Source: CALLVY01 sp937899855
GTDB taxonomy: Bacteria; Bacteroidota; Bacteroidia; Chitinophagales; Saprospiraceae
Length of the DNA stretch: 45,093 bases
Assembly: GCA_039820405.1 (NCBI GenBank)
Contig: JBCBQC010000052.1
Location: forward strand, 1 to 45,093
Direction of reading: 5' to 3'
The position numbers and the translations under genes were made by a program. Below the pieces are notes generated by a model. It saw only the letters and a program-made list of their open reading frames with translations. It searched no databases and was not told the DNA's origin. Positions 7,736 to 16,552 of the stretch are shown here, one piece after another. Numbering within the stretch: position 1 is the stretch's first letter; each line of letters opens with the position of its first letter.

Positions 7736-7999
7736 ATGACGGATCAAGATCAAAAAATGCAAGCCTACTGGCGCGAAAACATTCGCTACCTCACCATCTT
7801 ACTCAGCATCTGGTTTTTGGTGTCCTACGGCTGTGGCATCCTCTTCGCCGATGTCCTCAATCAAATCCAGATCGGTGGCTTTAAGCTCGGCTTCTGGTTT
7901 GCCCAACAGGGCGCCATCTACGTCTTCGTCGTCCTGATCTTCGTCTACGTTAGCCTGATGAATCGATTGGACAAAAAGTACGACGTCGACGAAAAGTAA
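7736..7999 (+). CDS. DUF4212 sodium/substrate symporter small subunit
   Basis: An 87-residue membrane protein with two hydrophobic helices (about 18-40 and 54-76). The features are characteristic of DUF4212: YWRENIRYLTILLSIWFLVSYGCGILF, GGFKLGFWFAQQGAIYVFVVLIFVYVSLMNRLDKKYDV. This family is encoded directly before VC_2705-type sodium:solute symporters and is taken to be their small subunit, though its mechanism is little known. The context here is exactly that: the symporter starts 45 bases downstream. The acidic, charged C-terminus (DKKYDVDEK) is typical. Confidence 0.92.
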   Translation: MTDQDQKMQAYWRENIRYLTILLSIWFLVSYGCGILFADVLNQIQIGGFKLGFWFAQQGAIYVFVVLIFVYVSLMNRLDKKYDVDEK

Positions 8000-8044
8000 G
8001 ATCGCGAAACTTTACATTCTTCCACTACAAAATTCTACATCATC

Positions 8045-9766
8045 ATGGGTGTTCAAACCTGGACTTTTATCATCGTAGGACTGACCTTCCTACTCTACAT
8101 AGCGGTAGCCATCTGGGCCCGCGCTGGTTCTACCAAAGAATTTTACGTTGCCGGTGGCGGGGTACACCCCATCGCCAACGGTATGGCCACCGCCGCCGAT
8201 TGGATGTCGGCCGCCTCCTTTATCTCCATGGCTGGATTGATTTCCTTTATGGGTTTTGATGGGGCACAGTACCTCATGGGCTGGACGGGGGGCTACGTGC
8301 TGCTTGCCCTATTGCTTGCCCCGTACCTGCGAAAATTTGGCAAGTTTACGGTACCCGATTTTATTGGGGAGCGCTACTACTCCGACACGGCCCGACTGGT
8401 GGCGGTGGTCTGCGCCATCTTCGTGTCCTTTACCTACGTGGTGGGACAGATGAAGGGGGTGGGCATCGCCTTCTCGCGTTTTCTGGAGGTGGATTTTACC
8501 ACCGGTATCATCATCGGTGTGGGGATCGTCTTTTTCTACGCGGTGCTGGGAGGAATGAAAGGCATCACCTACACGCAGGTGGCACAGTATTGCGTCCTGA
8601 TTTTTGCCTACTTGGTACCTGCCATCTTTATCTCCATCCAAATGGTGGGCAACCCCATTCCCCAACTCGGTTTTGGCGGCAACCTGGAAGAAGGCGTCCC
8701 CCTACTGGCGAAGTTGGATATGCTGCATACCGATTTGGGTTTTAAGGAGTACACCAGTGCGAACAAACCGACCATCGATCTCTTCTTTATCACCGCCGCG
8801 CTGATGCTCGGTACGGCGGGCTTGCCCCACGTCATCGTGCGTTTCTTTACCGTCCCCAAGGTACGCGACGCCCGGCAATCGGCGGGTTGGGCCCTGGTGT
8901 TTATCGCCTTGCTCTACACCACGGCACCGGCCATCGCGGCCTTCGCACGCACCAATATGATCAACACCGTCAGCAATCAATCCTACGCCGAATTGCCCAG
9001 TTGGTTCAACAATTGGGAAAAGACGGGCCTGCTCCAGTTTGAGGATAAAAATGGGGACGGTACCGTACAGTACTACAATGATCAGAACCAGGAGTACGTC
9101 CGCGCGGTAGCGGTCAAGAACGGTTGGAAGGGCAACGAGCTGGTGGTCGATCGCGACATCATGGTACTGGCCAATCCTGAGATTGCCAAATTGCCGGCAT
9201 GGGTGATTGCCCTGGTGGTGGCGGGTGGTCTGGCGGCGGCGCTGTCGACGGCGGCGGGTCTGTTGCTGGTGATTGCCACCTCGATTTCGCACGATTTGTT
9301 TAAGAAAATCATCCGGCCCGATATTTCGGAGCGTGGTGAACTGATGGCGGCCCGCGTAGCGATTGCCGTGGCGGTTCTGGTAGCCGGATACTTTGGAGTC
9401 AATCCACCGGGCTTTGTGGCGCAGGTGGTGGCCTGGGCCTTCGGTCTGGCGGCCGCTTCTTTCTTCCCCGCCATCCTGCTGGGAATCTTCGACAAGCGGA
9501 CCAACTTGCAGGGAGCGATCAGTGGTATGATCGTAGGCTTGGTCTTTACGGCCAGCTACATCTTCTATTTCAAGTACGGTGGTGGGACGCCCGACCAGTA
9601 CTTGTTCAACATCTCCCCCGAGGGTATCGGTACCCTGGGTATGTTGCTCAACTTTACGGTGACCTTCGTCGTTTCGCGTCTGACGCCCGCTCCTCCGAGC
9701 AGCGTACAGGATTTGGTGGAGAGCATCCGCATCCCGCGTGGCGCCGGACAGGCCAGCGCACACTAA
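8045..9766 (+). CDS. Cation/acetate symporter, sodium:solute symporter family (VC_2705 subfamily)
   Basis: A 573-residue polytopic protein of the SSS (SLC5-like) family, with about 13 transmembrane segments. The N-terminal half has the family's GGVHPIANGMATAADWMSAASFISMAGLISFMGFDG and FTVPDFIGERYYSDTARLVAVVCAIFVSFTYVVGQMKGVG. Typical later segments are YAVLGGMKGITYTQVAQYCVL and GLAAALSTAAGLLLVIATSISHDLFKK. A soluble loop of about 75 residues (about 315-390) separates two helices, as in ActP relatives. Na+-coupled acetate or short-chain carboxylate uptake is the likely role, supported by the DUF4212 partner and by acsA at the end of the cluster. A strong terminator follows. Confidence 0.92.
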   Translation: MGVQTWTFIIVGLTFLLYIAVAIWARAGSTKEFYVAGGGVHPIANGMATAADWMSAASFISMAGLISFMGFDGAQYLMGWTGGYVLLALLLAPYLRKFGKFTVPDFIGERYYSDTARLVAVVCAIFVSFTYVVGQMKGVGIAFSRFLEVDFTTGIIIGVGIVFFYAVLGGMKGITYTQVAQYCVLIFAYLVPAIFISIQMVGNPIPQLGFGGNLEEGVPLLAKLDMLHTDLGFKEYTSANKPTIDLFFITAALMLGTAGLPHVIVRFFTVPKVRDARQSAGWALVFIALLYTTAPAIAAFARTNMINTVSNQSYAELPSWFNNWEKTGLLQFEDKNGDGTVQYYNDQNQEYVRAVAVKNGWKGNELVVDRDIMVLANPEIAKLPAWVIALVVAGGLAAALSTAAGLLLVIATSISHDLFKKIIRPDISERGELMAARVAIAVAVLVAGYFGVNPPGFVAQVVAWAFGLAAASFFPAILLGIFDKRTNLQGAISGMIVGLVFTASYIFYFKYGGGTPDQYLFNISPEGIGTLGMLLNFTVTFVVSRLTPAPPSSVQDLVESIRIPRGAGQASAH

Positions 9767-9788
9767 AACCATCCCATGATTTGACTTC

Positions 9789-9824
9789 TCCCGATCGGGG
9801 CACTTCCCCCGATCGGGATTTTTT
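9789..9824 (+). terminator. Rho-independent terminator after the symporter gene
   Basis: A perfect 12-pair stem (TCCCGATCGGGG at 9789-9800, CCCCGATCGGGA at 9807-9818) with a six-base loop is followed by six T residues. It separates the porin/transporter transcript from the kinase genes. Confidence 0.92.
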
Positions 9825-9862
9825 ACGACCTTTGGGTCGCTATGCTTCCGCTTTCCCGCACC

Positions 9863-10084
9863 ATGTCGAAAGATAAAGTATCCAAATTGCTCGGTCTATT
9901 TGTACTGGCACTCCTATTGCTCAATTTTCCAATCATCGGAATTTTGGGCCGCGAGCAATTGATCGCGGGACTGCCCGCCCTGTATTTTTATTTCTTCTTC
10001 GTCTGGATTCTTTTGATTATTTTGATCGCACTTATCGTCAATGCCCGCGACCGAAAAGGGCCCCGGAATAACCGTACGGAATGA
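9863..10084 (+). CDS. Small two-helix membrane protein preceding the symporter-like kinase (DUF3311-like)
   Basis: A 73-residue protein with two hydrophobic helices: LLGLFVLALLLLNFPIIGIL, and a second around ALYFYFFFVWILLIILIALIV. A short basic tail follows (NARDRKGPRNNRTE). It resembles the DUF3311-like small proteins often found with SSS-type transporters and kinases; the match is by general layout rather than a diagnostic motif. The stop overlaps the kinase start by four bases (ATGA), so translation is coupled and the protein is probably a partner or assembly factor for the kinase's membrane domain. An in-frame ATG at 9842 would add seven residues. ATG 9863 (MSKDKVSK) seems the better start. 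Confidence 0.7.
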   Translation: MSKDKVSKLLGLFVLALLLLNFPIIGILGREQLIAGLPALYFYFFFVWILLIILIALIVNARDRKGPRNNRTE

Positions 10085-12795
10085 ATGCCAGTCTGATCCT
10101 GCTATGTGCGCTTGCCTACCTCGTTGCCCTCTTCCTGATCGCCTACTACGGGGACCGGCGCGCTACCCAGGGTCGTAGCCTCATCAATAATCCCTACACC
10201 TACTCCCTTTCCCTCGCCGTTTACTGCACCGCCTGGACCTTCTACGGCAGCGTCGGTCGCGCCACCGAGACCGGTCTGAGTTTTCTCACCGTCTACCTGG
10301 GGCCCACCATCCTGGCCCCCCTCTGGGTCGTCGTACTCCGTAAGATGATCCTCATCACCAAGGCCCAGCGCATCACCTCCATCGCCGATTTTATCTCCTC
10401 CCGCTACGGCAAAAGTACTACCCTCGGCGTCATCGCTACCACCATTGCCGTACTGGGGGTAACGCCCTACATCTCCATCCAGCTCAAGGCCATCGCCACC
10501 AGCTTCGACATCATGGCGCCCGGGCTGCTGCCCCACCAGAGCGAACAGGCCTTTTACCTCGACTCGCCCCTCTACGTCGCCATCATCCTGGGGGTTTTTA
10601 CCATTTTATTTGGCACCCGTCACCTCGATCCCAACCGTCGCCACGAAGGCTTGGTGGCCGCGGTGGCTTTTGAGTCGCTGGTCAAATTATTTGCCTTTCT
10701 GGCGGTGGGCATTTTTGTGACCTTTGGCATGTACCAGGGCTTGGAAGACCTTTTCCAGCAGGCCATGCAACGCGAGGACGTCCTGCGGCTTTTTTCCCTC
10801 GAAGAAAGCGGTTTTGACGGGACCTCCTGGGGGCTTTCGCTCCTGCTGTCCATGTTGGCCATCATCCTGCTGCCCCGCCAATTTCACCTGGCCGTCGTCG
10901 AAAACACCAACCCTGATTTTGTCCAGAAAGCCTCCTGGTTGCTGCCCCTGTACCTGCTACTCATCAACATCTTTGTACTGCCCATCGCCCTGGGGGGCAT
11001 GTTGCAATTCCCGCTCGGCGAGGTGGAATCGGATATGTTCGTCCTCCACTTGCCGCTCCTGGAAAACAAAGCCGTTTTGGCCCTATTGGTTTTTATCGGA
11101 GGGCTCTCGGCGGCCACCAGCATGGTGATCGTGGCGGTCATCGCGCTGAGTATCATGATCAGTAATAACTTGGTATTGCCCCTGCTCCTGCGGGCGACGG
11201 TCATCAACGAGCAAAGCGTGGCGGACTTGTACCCGCGGCTCCTGGGCATTCGCCGGGTGAGCATCGCGCTGGTCCTGCTCCTGGCCTACGCCTACTTCAA
11301 ATCGGTGGGCCCCGAGTACTCGCTGGTGTCGATTGGGCTGATTTCCTTTACGGCCGTGGCGCAGTTTGCGCCGGTCATCATCGGGGGCATTTACTGGAAG
11401 CGCGCCACCCGGGCTGGTGCCATCAGTGCCCTACTGGTTGGCTTTGTCGTCTGGGCCTTTACCCTCCCCCTCCCCACGATGGCCGAAGCCGGTAGCCTCT
11501 CCCGCGACTTTATTGATCGGGGCTTTTTTCAGCTGGCCTTTCTCAAGCCCTACGCCCTGTTTGGGATGGAGGGGATGGACCGAATCTCGCACGCGGCCTT
11601 TTGGAGTTTGCTGTTGAATACGGCCACCTACTTTACGGTGTCGCTGTACACCGAGGCCCGACCCCAGGAGGTCACCCAGGCCGTCTTGTTCGTCGATGTG
11701 GAAAAATACCAGGAGGGCAATCGGGACTTGGACATGATCAAGCGGGAGGCCAAGGTGGCGGACATCATGGTATTGCTCAATCGTTTTTTGGGGGAACAAC
11801 GGGCCAGCGAATTGCTGAGGTCTTTCGAACGCCAGCGGGGACAACTGCTCGCCAAGAGTCCCCGGGCCAGTGACGAATTGATCGACTACGCGGAAAAACA
11901 CCTGGCGGGAGCCATCGGGGCCGCTTCGGCCAAGATCATCATCACCTCGATCGCCAAGGAATCGCCCATCAGTTTGGGGGAAATTTTTAACCTCCTCGAC
12001 CAAACCCAGGAGATCATCCAGTACAGCAAGGCCCTCGAAAAAAAATCGACGGAATTGGAACGGACGACCCGTCAATTGCAAACGGCCAATGCCCAGTTGC
12101 AGGAACTCGATCGTCTCAAGGCCGATTTTATCACCACCGTCACCCACGAATTGCGGACGCCCATCACCTCGATCAAGGCCCTCTCGCGGATACTGCTCGA
12201 CAATCCCGATTTGCCGGAGGACAAGCAGCGGGAGTTTGGTCGGCTGATCGTCAACGAAAGCGAACGCATTACCCGTTTGATCAATCAGGTGCTCGATCTC
12301 AAAAAGCTACAGGCGGAGGAGGGACGGTGGGCCCGCGAACCGCTGGACCTGGGCGCTTTGGTGCGGCAGGCTTTTGCGGGAATGGAAAAGCTGTTCGAAG
12401 ACCACCACATTGCGGCGACTTGCCGGGTGACGGCGGAGCTGCCGCTCATCGTTGGGGACGGAGATCGGCTGACGCAGGTGGTCGTCAACCTGCTGTCCAA
12501 TGCCCTGAAGTTTTGTGCCAGTCCGAACGGGGTAGTGGGGGTGGATCTGAAACGGGGCGACGGTGGGCTCTGGCTGGAGGTGAGCGACAACGGGCGGGGG
12601 ATTGAAGCCCGGGATCAGGCCCTGATTTTCGAAAGATTTACCCAGCTTAACTCTCCCGAAGCGGGCAAACCCAAGGGCAGTGGTTTGGGGCTTTTTATCA
12701 GCAAAACGATCGTCGAACGCCACGGTGGTCGCATCGAGGTGGAGAGCGAACCCGGTACGGGGACTTGCTTTCGCGTTTACCTGCCAGTGGGCTAG
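10081..12795 (+). CDS. Sensor histidine kinase with N-terminal sodium:solute symporter domain (CrbS/CbrA type)
   Basis: A 904-residue membrane kinase. Residues 1 to about 500 form an SSS-family domain with about 13 helices, including YTYSLSLAVYCTAWTFYGSVGRATETGLSFLTVYLGPT and FISSRYGKSTTLGVIATTIAVLG. A linker and coiled coil (about 540-680) lead to a complete transmitter: H box VTHELRTPIT with phospho-accepting H689, N box VVVNLLSNALKF, G1 VSDNGRGIE, F box and G2 KGSGLGLFIS. In CrbS and CbrA relatives this layout couples solute transport or sensing to control of acetate or carbon use. It lies between the acetate symporter and acsA, and next to a receiver gene, which supports acetate sensing. 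No PAS domain is obvious. Confidence 0.93.
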   Translation: MNASLILLCALAYLVALFLIAYYGDRRATQGRSLINNPYTYSLSLAVYCTAWTFYGSVGRATETGLSFLTVYLGPTILAPLWVVVLRKMILITKAQRITSIADFISSRYGKSTTLGVIATTIAVLGVTPYISIQLKAIATSFDIMAPGLLPHQSEQAFYLDSPLYVAIILGVFTILFGTRHLDPNRRHEGLVAAVAFESLVKLFAFLAVGIFVTFGMYQGLEDLFQQAMQREDVLRLFSLEESGFDGTSWGLSLLLSMLAIILLPRQFHLAVVENTNPDFVQKASWLLPLYLLLINIFVLPIALGGMLQFPLGEVESDMFVLHLPLLENKAVLALLVFIGGLSAATSMVIVAVIALSIMISNNLVLPLLLRATVINEQSVADLYPRLLGIRRVSIALVLLLAYAYFKSVGPEYSLVSIGLISFTAVAQFAPVIIGGIYWKRATRAGAISALLVGFVVWAFTLPLPTMAEAGSLSRDFIDRGFFQLAFLKPYALFGMEGMDRISHAAFWSLLLNTATYFTVSLYTEARPQEVTQAVLFVDVEKYQEGNRDLDMIKREAKVADIMVLLNRFLGEQRASELLRSFERQRGQLLAKSPRASDELIDYAEKHLAGAIGAASAKIIITSIAKESPISLGEIFNLLDQTQEIIQYSKALEKKSTELERTTRQLQTANAQLQELDRLKADFITTVTHELRTPITSIKALSRILLDNPDLPEDKQREFGRLIVNESERITRLINQVLDLKKLQAEEGRWAREPLDLGALVRQAFAGMEKLFEDHHIAATCRVTAELPLIVGDGDRLTQVVVNLLSNALKFCASPNGVVGVDLKRGDGGLWLEVSDNGRGIEARDQALIFERFTQLNSPEAGKPKGSGLGLFISKTIVERHGGRIEVESEPGTGTCFRVYLPVG

Positions 12796-12869
12796 GAAAA
12801 TTAAAAGAAAATTCTTTTTTTCAACGGAAAGATTGTATTTTTAAATAGTCAAATCCCAGAATGGGCAAT

Positions 12870-12877
12870 TATCTTTG
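12870..12877 (+). promoter_or_regulatory. Candidate -7 element before the receiver gene
   Basis: TATCTTTG matches the Bacteroidota TAnnTTTG -7 consensus 16 bases before the ATG. No TTG stands at the expected -33 distance, so the element is incomplete. It would again give a short leader. Confidence 0.35.
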
Positions 12878-12893
12878 GTAAAAACAATCGTTG

Positions 12894-13280
12894 ATGCGAC
12901 CTCTTTCACCCACGGCTAAAATCCTCATCGTTGATGACGAACCCAATATCGTCGTGGCGCTGGAATTTTTGTTGTCCCAACGGGGGTTTCAAACGGCCAA
13001 GGCCCACCGTGGGGAAGAAGCCCTGCGCTTGTTCCCATCCTTCGCCCCCGATTTGGTGGTACTCGATGTCATGATGCCCGGGATGGATGGATTCGAAGTG
13101 GCCCGACAAATTCGCTCCAATCCCAACTATCCCAACACGCGCATCATTTTTCTTACCGCCCGCAGTACCGACGAAGACCGCCTCAAGGGCTACGCCAACG
13201 GCGGAGACGTTTACCTCCCCAAGCCCTTTGACAACGAAACCCTCCTCACGACCATCAAGGAAGTGATCCTGTACGGCTGA
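12894..13280 (+). CDS. Stand-alone response regulator receiver protein
   Basis: A 128-residue CheY-like protein consisting of one receiver domain and no output domain. The acidic pocket is D14-D15, the phosphorylation site is D58 (VVLDVMMPGMDG), the switch threonine is T88 (IIFLTARS), and the conserved lysine is K110 (YLPKPF). It follows the symporter-like kinase by 98 bases and is its probable partner. In the proteobacterial acetate switch the CrbR partner carries a LuxR-type DNA-binding domain. Here the signal must pass to another protein or be read by protein contact. A TTG at 12891 precedes the ATG in frame. TATCTTTG at 12870-12877 may be the -7 element of its own promoter. Confidence 0.93.
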   Translation: MRPLSPTAKILIVDDEPNIVVALEFLLSQRGFQTAKAHRGEEALRLFPSFAPDLVVLDVMMPGMDGFEVARQIRSNPNYPNTRIIFLTARSTDEDRLKGYANGGDVYLPKPFDNETLLTTIKEVILYG

Positions 13281-13312
13281 TTTTTTTTGTTAAAATGAAT
13301 ATAAAAATCTAA

Positions 13313-13322
13313 ATATCTATAT
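13313..13322. promoter_or_regulatory. ATATCTATAT element before acsA, shared with the porin promoter
   Basis: These ten bases are identical to 6334-6343 in front of the porin-like gene and differ by one base from 5870-5879 in front of the ArsR gene. The site overlaps a TATATTTA box (13318-13325) that could be the acsA -7 element. Binding by the ArsR-type protein is inferred from recurrence only, in sequence that is AT-rich anyway. Confidence 0.35.
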
Positions 13323-13341
13323 TTATTAAAAATTTCCTCTT

Positions 13342-15234
13342 ATGATACTCCAAATTCAAAACCTAGAAGAATACCAGCAAGTCTACCAACGGAGTGTAGC
13401 AGACCCCGAAGCTTTTTGGGCCGAAATGGCGGACTCCTTCGTCTGGAAGAAAAAGTGGGATCGCGTCCTGGATTGGGATTTTCGCACCCCCAAGGTCGAA
13501 TGGTTTAGTGGAGGTCAGCTCAACATTACCGAAAATTGCCTGGATCGCCACCTCGAAAGCCGGGGGGACCAGGTGGCCATCCTCTGGGAGCCCAACGACC
13601 CCGAGGGAGAGACGGTTCGCTACACCTATCGCGAGCTCCACGCGGCCGTCTGCCGGGCCGCCAACGCGCTCAAAGCCAACGGCATCGGCAAGGGCGATCG
13701 GGTTTGTTTCTACATGCCCATGGTGCCCGAACTGGCCATTGCCGTCTTGGCTTGCGCCCGGATTGGTGCCATTCACTCGGTAGTTTTTGCGGGTTTCTCC
13801 GCCACCGCGCTGGCTGATCGGGTCAAGGATGCGACCTGTAAGATGATCATTTGCTCCGACTACAATTCGCGGGGAGCCAAAAATATTCCGGTCAAAAAAG
13901 TGGTCGATGAAGCCATGGACATGGGCTGCGACAGCGTAACGCGCGTAATCGTACACCGCAATACGGGGGGCGAGGTCGCCTGGAACGATCGGGTCGACCG
14001 TTGGTGGCACGAAGAAGTAGATGGCCAATCGAGCGACTGCCCCGCCGAAACGATGGAGGCGGAGGACGAACTGTTTATCCTCTACACCTCCGGTTCGACG
14101 GGCAAGCCCAAGGGAGTCGTCCACACCTGTGGCGGCTACATGGTGTACACCTGTTTTTCGTTTAAAAATGTCTTCCAGTACCAGGATGGCGACGTTTACT
14201 GGTGTACGGCCGACATCGGCTGGATCACGGGGCATTCCTACATCGTATACGGGCCGCTGCTAGCCGGCGCCACCACGCTGATGTTTGAAGGCGTCCCCAC
14301 CTTTCCCGATGCGGGCCGTTTCTGGCAGATCTGTGAAAAACACCAAGTCAATCAATTTTATACAGCTCCTACCGCGATTCGCGCCTTGATGGCCCGGGGG
14401 GACGAGTGGGTAGAAAAATACGACCTGAGTTCGCTCAAGGTGATCGGTAGCGTCGGCGAACCGATCAACGAGGAGGCTTGGAATTGGTACAACGAAAAGG
14501 TAGGCAAGGGCCAAGCCCCCATCGTCGATACTTGGTGGCAGACCGAAACCGGTGGCATCATGATTACGCCCCTACCCGGCATCACGGACACCAAGCCCTG
14601 TTTTGCGGCCTACCCGATGCCCGGTATCCAACCCGTCCTGATGAATGCCGATGGCCAGGAAATCGAAGGCAATGACGTAGAGGGCTTATTGTGCATCAAG
14701 TTTCCCTGGCCCTCGATGATTCGCACTACCTGGGGTGATCACGACCGCTGTCGGAACGTTTATTTTTCCGCCTTTGCCGACAAGTACTTTACCGGTGATG
14801 GCGCCCGCCGGGATGCCGAAGGGCGCTTACGGATCATCGGCCGGGTCGACGACGTCATCAACGTCTCCGGGCACCGGATGGGAACGGCCGAAGTGGAGAA
14901 CGCCATCAACCAGCACGGCCACGTGGTCGAATCGGCGGTGGTGGGCTATCCCCACGACATCAAGGGGCAGGGCATTTACGCCTACGTCATCACCGATCGG
15001 ACCGACGCGGAGCCCCTGCGCCGGGAAATTCTGGAGGTCGTCACCAAAGAAATCGGTCCCATCGCCAAGCCGGATAAGATTCAAATCGTACCCGGTTTGC
15101 CCAAGACCCGCTCCGGTAAAATTATGCGTCGTATCTTACGCAAGATTGCCTCGGGTGATACGGGTAATTTGGGAGATGTATCCACTTTGCTGAATCCCGA
15201 AGTGGTGGAGGCGGTGAAGGAAGGAGCGGTATAA
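13342..15234 (+). CDS. acsA: Acetyl-CoA synthetase (acetate--CoA ligase, AMP-forming)
   Basis: A 630-residue enzyme of normal Acs length that converts acetate, ATP and CoA to acetyl-CoA through acetyl-AMP. Motifs seen: YTSGSTGKPKG (248-258), the phosphate-binding A3 loop; WWQTETGG, the acetate/AMP pocket; YFTGDGARRDAEGRLRIIGRVDDVINVSGHRMGTAEVE, covering the hinge and A8; and the catalytic lysine K593 in TRSGKIMRR, the residue that is reversibly acetylated in other Acs enzymes. The N-terminal AcsN region (YQQVYQRSVADPEAFWAEMA) is present. It closes the cluster of porin, symporter, kinase and receiver. Regulation by the kinase/receiver pair or the ArsR-type protein is likely but unproven. Confidence 0.96.
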   Translation: MILQIQNLEEYQQVYQRSVADPEAFWAEMADSFVWKKKWDRVLDWDFRTPKVEWFSGGQLNITENCLDRHLESRGDQVAILWEPNDPEGETVRYTYRELHAAVCRAANALKANGIGKGDRVCFYMPMVPELAIAVLACARIGAIHSVVFAGFSATALADRVKDATCKMIICSDYNSRGAKNIPVKKVVDEAMDMGCDSVTRVIVHRNTGGEVAWNDRVDRWWHEEVDGQSSDCPAETMEAEDELFILYTSGSTGKPKGVVHTCGGYMVYTCFSFKNVFQYQDGDVYWCTADIGWITGHSYIVYGPLLAGATTLMFEGVPTFPDAGRFWQICEKHQVNQFYTAPTAIRALMARGDEWVEKYDLSSLKVIGSVGEPINEEAWNWYNEKVGKGQAPIVDTWWQTETGGIMITPLPGITDTKPCFAAYPMPGIQPVLMNADGQEIEGNDVEGLLCIKFPWPSMIRTTWGDHDRCRNVYFSAFADKYFTGDGARRDAEGRLRIIGRVDDVINVSGHRMGTAEVENAINQHGHVVESAVVGYPHDIKGQGIYAYVITDRTDAEPLRREILEVVTKEIGPIAKPDKIQIVPGLPKTRSGKIMRRILRKIASGDTGNLGDVSTLLNPEVVEAVKEGAV

Positions 15235-15366
15235 AGAGACGATATTTGTAACCATCATATCGGTACGTGGCCTTATCCGAGTCAGTGCGTAGCCCAACCA
15301 TCGGGGGTTGGGTGGTCGTTGGCGAGGGCAGGGTCATCGTATTTTATGACCAAAAAATACAAGAAC

Positions 15367-16329
15367 ATGCAAGCACTAGGCGTACTGGCCGCCGATCAAG
15401 GCGTCCAACTTCACGAGGCCCCGGAGCCTCAGGTGGGGGAAGGAGAAGTAATGGTAGACATTGCCGCGGCGGCCCTCAACCACCGCGACGTTTGGATCAC
15501 CAAGGGGCAATACCCCGGAATTGCATTTCCGACCATTCTGGGATCCGACGGCGCCGGTCGGATCGGGGACCGGGAGGTGATTATCAATCCCAGTTTTGAC
15601 TGGGGAGACAATCCTGCGGTTCAGGGGGCGGATTATAACATCCTTGGCCTGCCCCGCAATGGCTGTTTTGCCGAACGCGTGGCCGTACCTGCGGAGCAGG
15701 TGTACGACAAACCTGAGCACCTGACGATGGCCCAGGCCGCGGCCCTACCCCTGGCGGGCCTGACGGCCTACCGGGCCCTGTTTACCCGGGCGCAGGTCCG
15801 GGCGGGCGAGCGGGTCCTGATTTCGGGAGTCGGTGGCGGGGTGGCCCTCTTTGCCTGCCAGTTTGCCCTGGCGATTGGGGCGGAGGTGTTCGTCACTTCG
15901 AGTTCGGAGGAAAAAATTGCCCGGGCGGTGGAGCTGGGGGCGCAGGGGGGCGCCAACTACCGGACGGAGGATTGGGCCAAAGCCTTTGGGAAGCAGACGG
16001 GGGGCTTTGACGTCATCATCGACAGTGCGGGGGGCGAGGGTTTTAAAAACCTGGTGCGGCTGTGTCGGCCGGGGGGGCGGATTGCGTTTTACGGGGGTAC
16101 GCGGGGGAAATTCCCAGCGCTGAGTCCCCAGATTTTGTTTTGGAAGCAGATTTCGATTCTGGGTAGCACCATGGGGAACGCGACCGAGTTTGCCGCGATG
16201 GTGGATTTGGTGCGGGACAAGCAGATCGTACCGGTGGTCGATCGCGAGTTTGCCCTGGCGGAGGGGCCCGCCGCCTTCGACCGCATGGATCAGGGCCTAC
16301 AGTTTGGAAAAATTGTGCTGACGATTTAA
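15367..16329 (+). CDS. Zinc-free medium-chain dehydrogenase/reductase (quinone oxidoreductase-like)
   Basis: A 320-residue MDR-superfamily oxidoreductase. The N-terminal GroES-like domain contains VMVDIAAAALNHRDVWITKGQYPGIAFPTILGSDGAG. The Rossmann domain has the NADPH-binding glycine motif VLISGVGGGVALFACQFALAIGAEVFVTSSSEEKIARAVELGA, with a serine-rich loop after the second strand that favours NADP(H). The cysteines that bind structural zinc in alcohol dehydrogenases are missing, as in quinone oxidoreductases and enoyl reductases. The substrate is unknown. In-frame upstream starts exist (ATG 15346, TTG 15319); MQALGVLAAD at 15367 aligns with usual family starts. It lies 132 bases after acsA and may be a separate unit, since a hairpin without a T-run lies between them. 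Confidence 0.87.
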   Translation: MQALGVLAADQGVQLHEAPEPQVGEGEVMVDIAAAALNHRDVWITKGQYPGIAFPTILGSDGAGRIGDREVIINPSFDWGDNPAVQGADYNILGLPRNGCFAERVAVPAEQVYDKPEHLTMAQAAALPLAGLTAYRALFTRAQVRAGERVLISGVGGGVALFACQFALAIGAEVFVTSSSEEKIARAVELGAQGGANYRTEDWAKAFGKQTGGFDVIIDSAGGEGFKNLVRLCRPGGRIAFYGGTRGKFPALSPQILFWKQISILGSTMGNATEFAAMVDLVRDKQIVPVVDREFALAEGPAAFDRMDQGLQFGKIVLTI

Positions 16330-16349
16330 GTCAGTACGTACAATAAAAC

Positions 16350-16387
16350 CAGCATGGATCCGTTCATTACTCATCGGATCCATGCTG
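16350..16387. repeat. Perfect 13-bp inverted repeat before the exosortase gene
   Basis: CAGCATGGATCCG at 16350-16362 is exactly repeated in inverted form at 16375-16387, with a 12-base spacer. It lies 20 bases after the reductase stop and 165 bases before the exosortase start. There is no T-run directly after it, so it is a weak terminator at best. It could equally be an operator. Confidence 0.6.
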
Positions 16388-16552
16388 ATCCGTTATCGCC
16401 TCTACTTTTTACCTCATCTTTTGACCCATCAGGGAGCTTCCGGTGCGTATTGTGCTGGTTCTCCTTCACCGGGTACCATCCAGGATTTACTTTACGACTG
16501 CCTTTGGTCCTGCTACCGTTTACGGTGGGGGCTGGAGATAAAATGATGCTCT

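Noticed and set aside
6610..7737. A 375-codon open frame on the minus strand under the porin gene
   Set aside because: It is a shadow of the porin-like gene in GC-rich DNA. It has no signal peptide, promoter or domain.
8702..9772. A 356-codon open frame on the minus strand under the symporter gene
   Set aside because: It is a shadow of the well-supported SSS symporter gene. The product is of low-complexity basic composition.
15293..15312. Hairpin CCCAACC / GGTTGGG as a terminator of acsA
   Set aside because: There is no T-run after it and the stem is short. It may be a weak pause site only.
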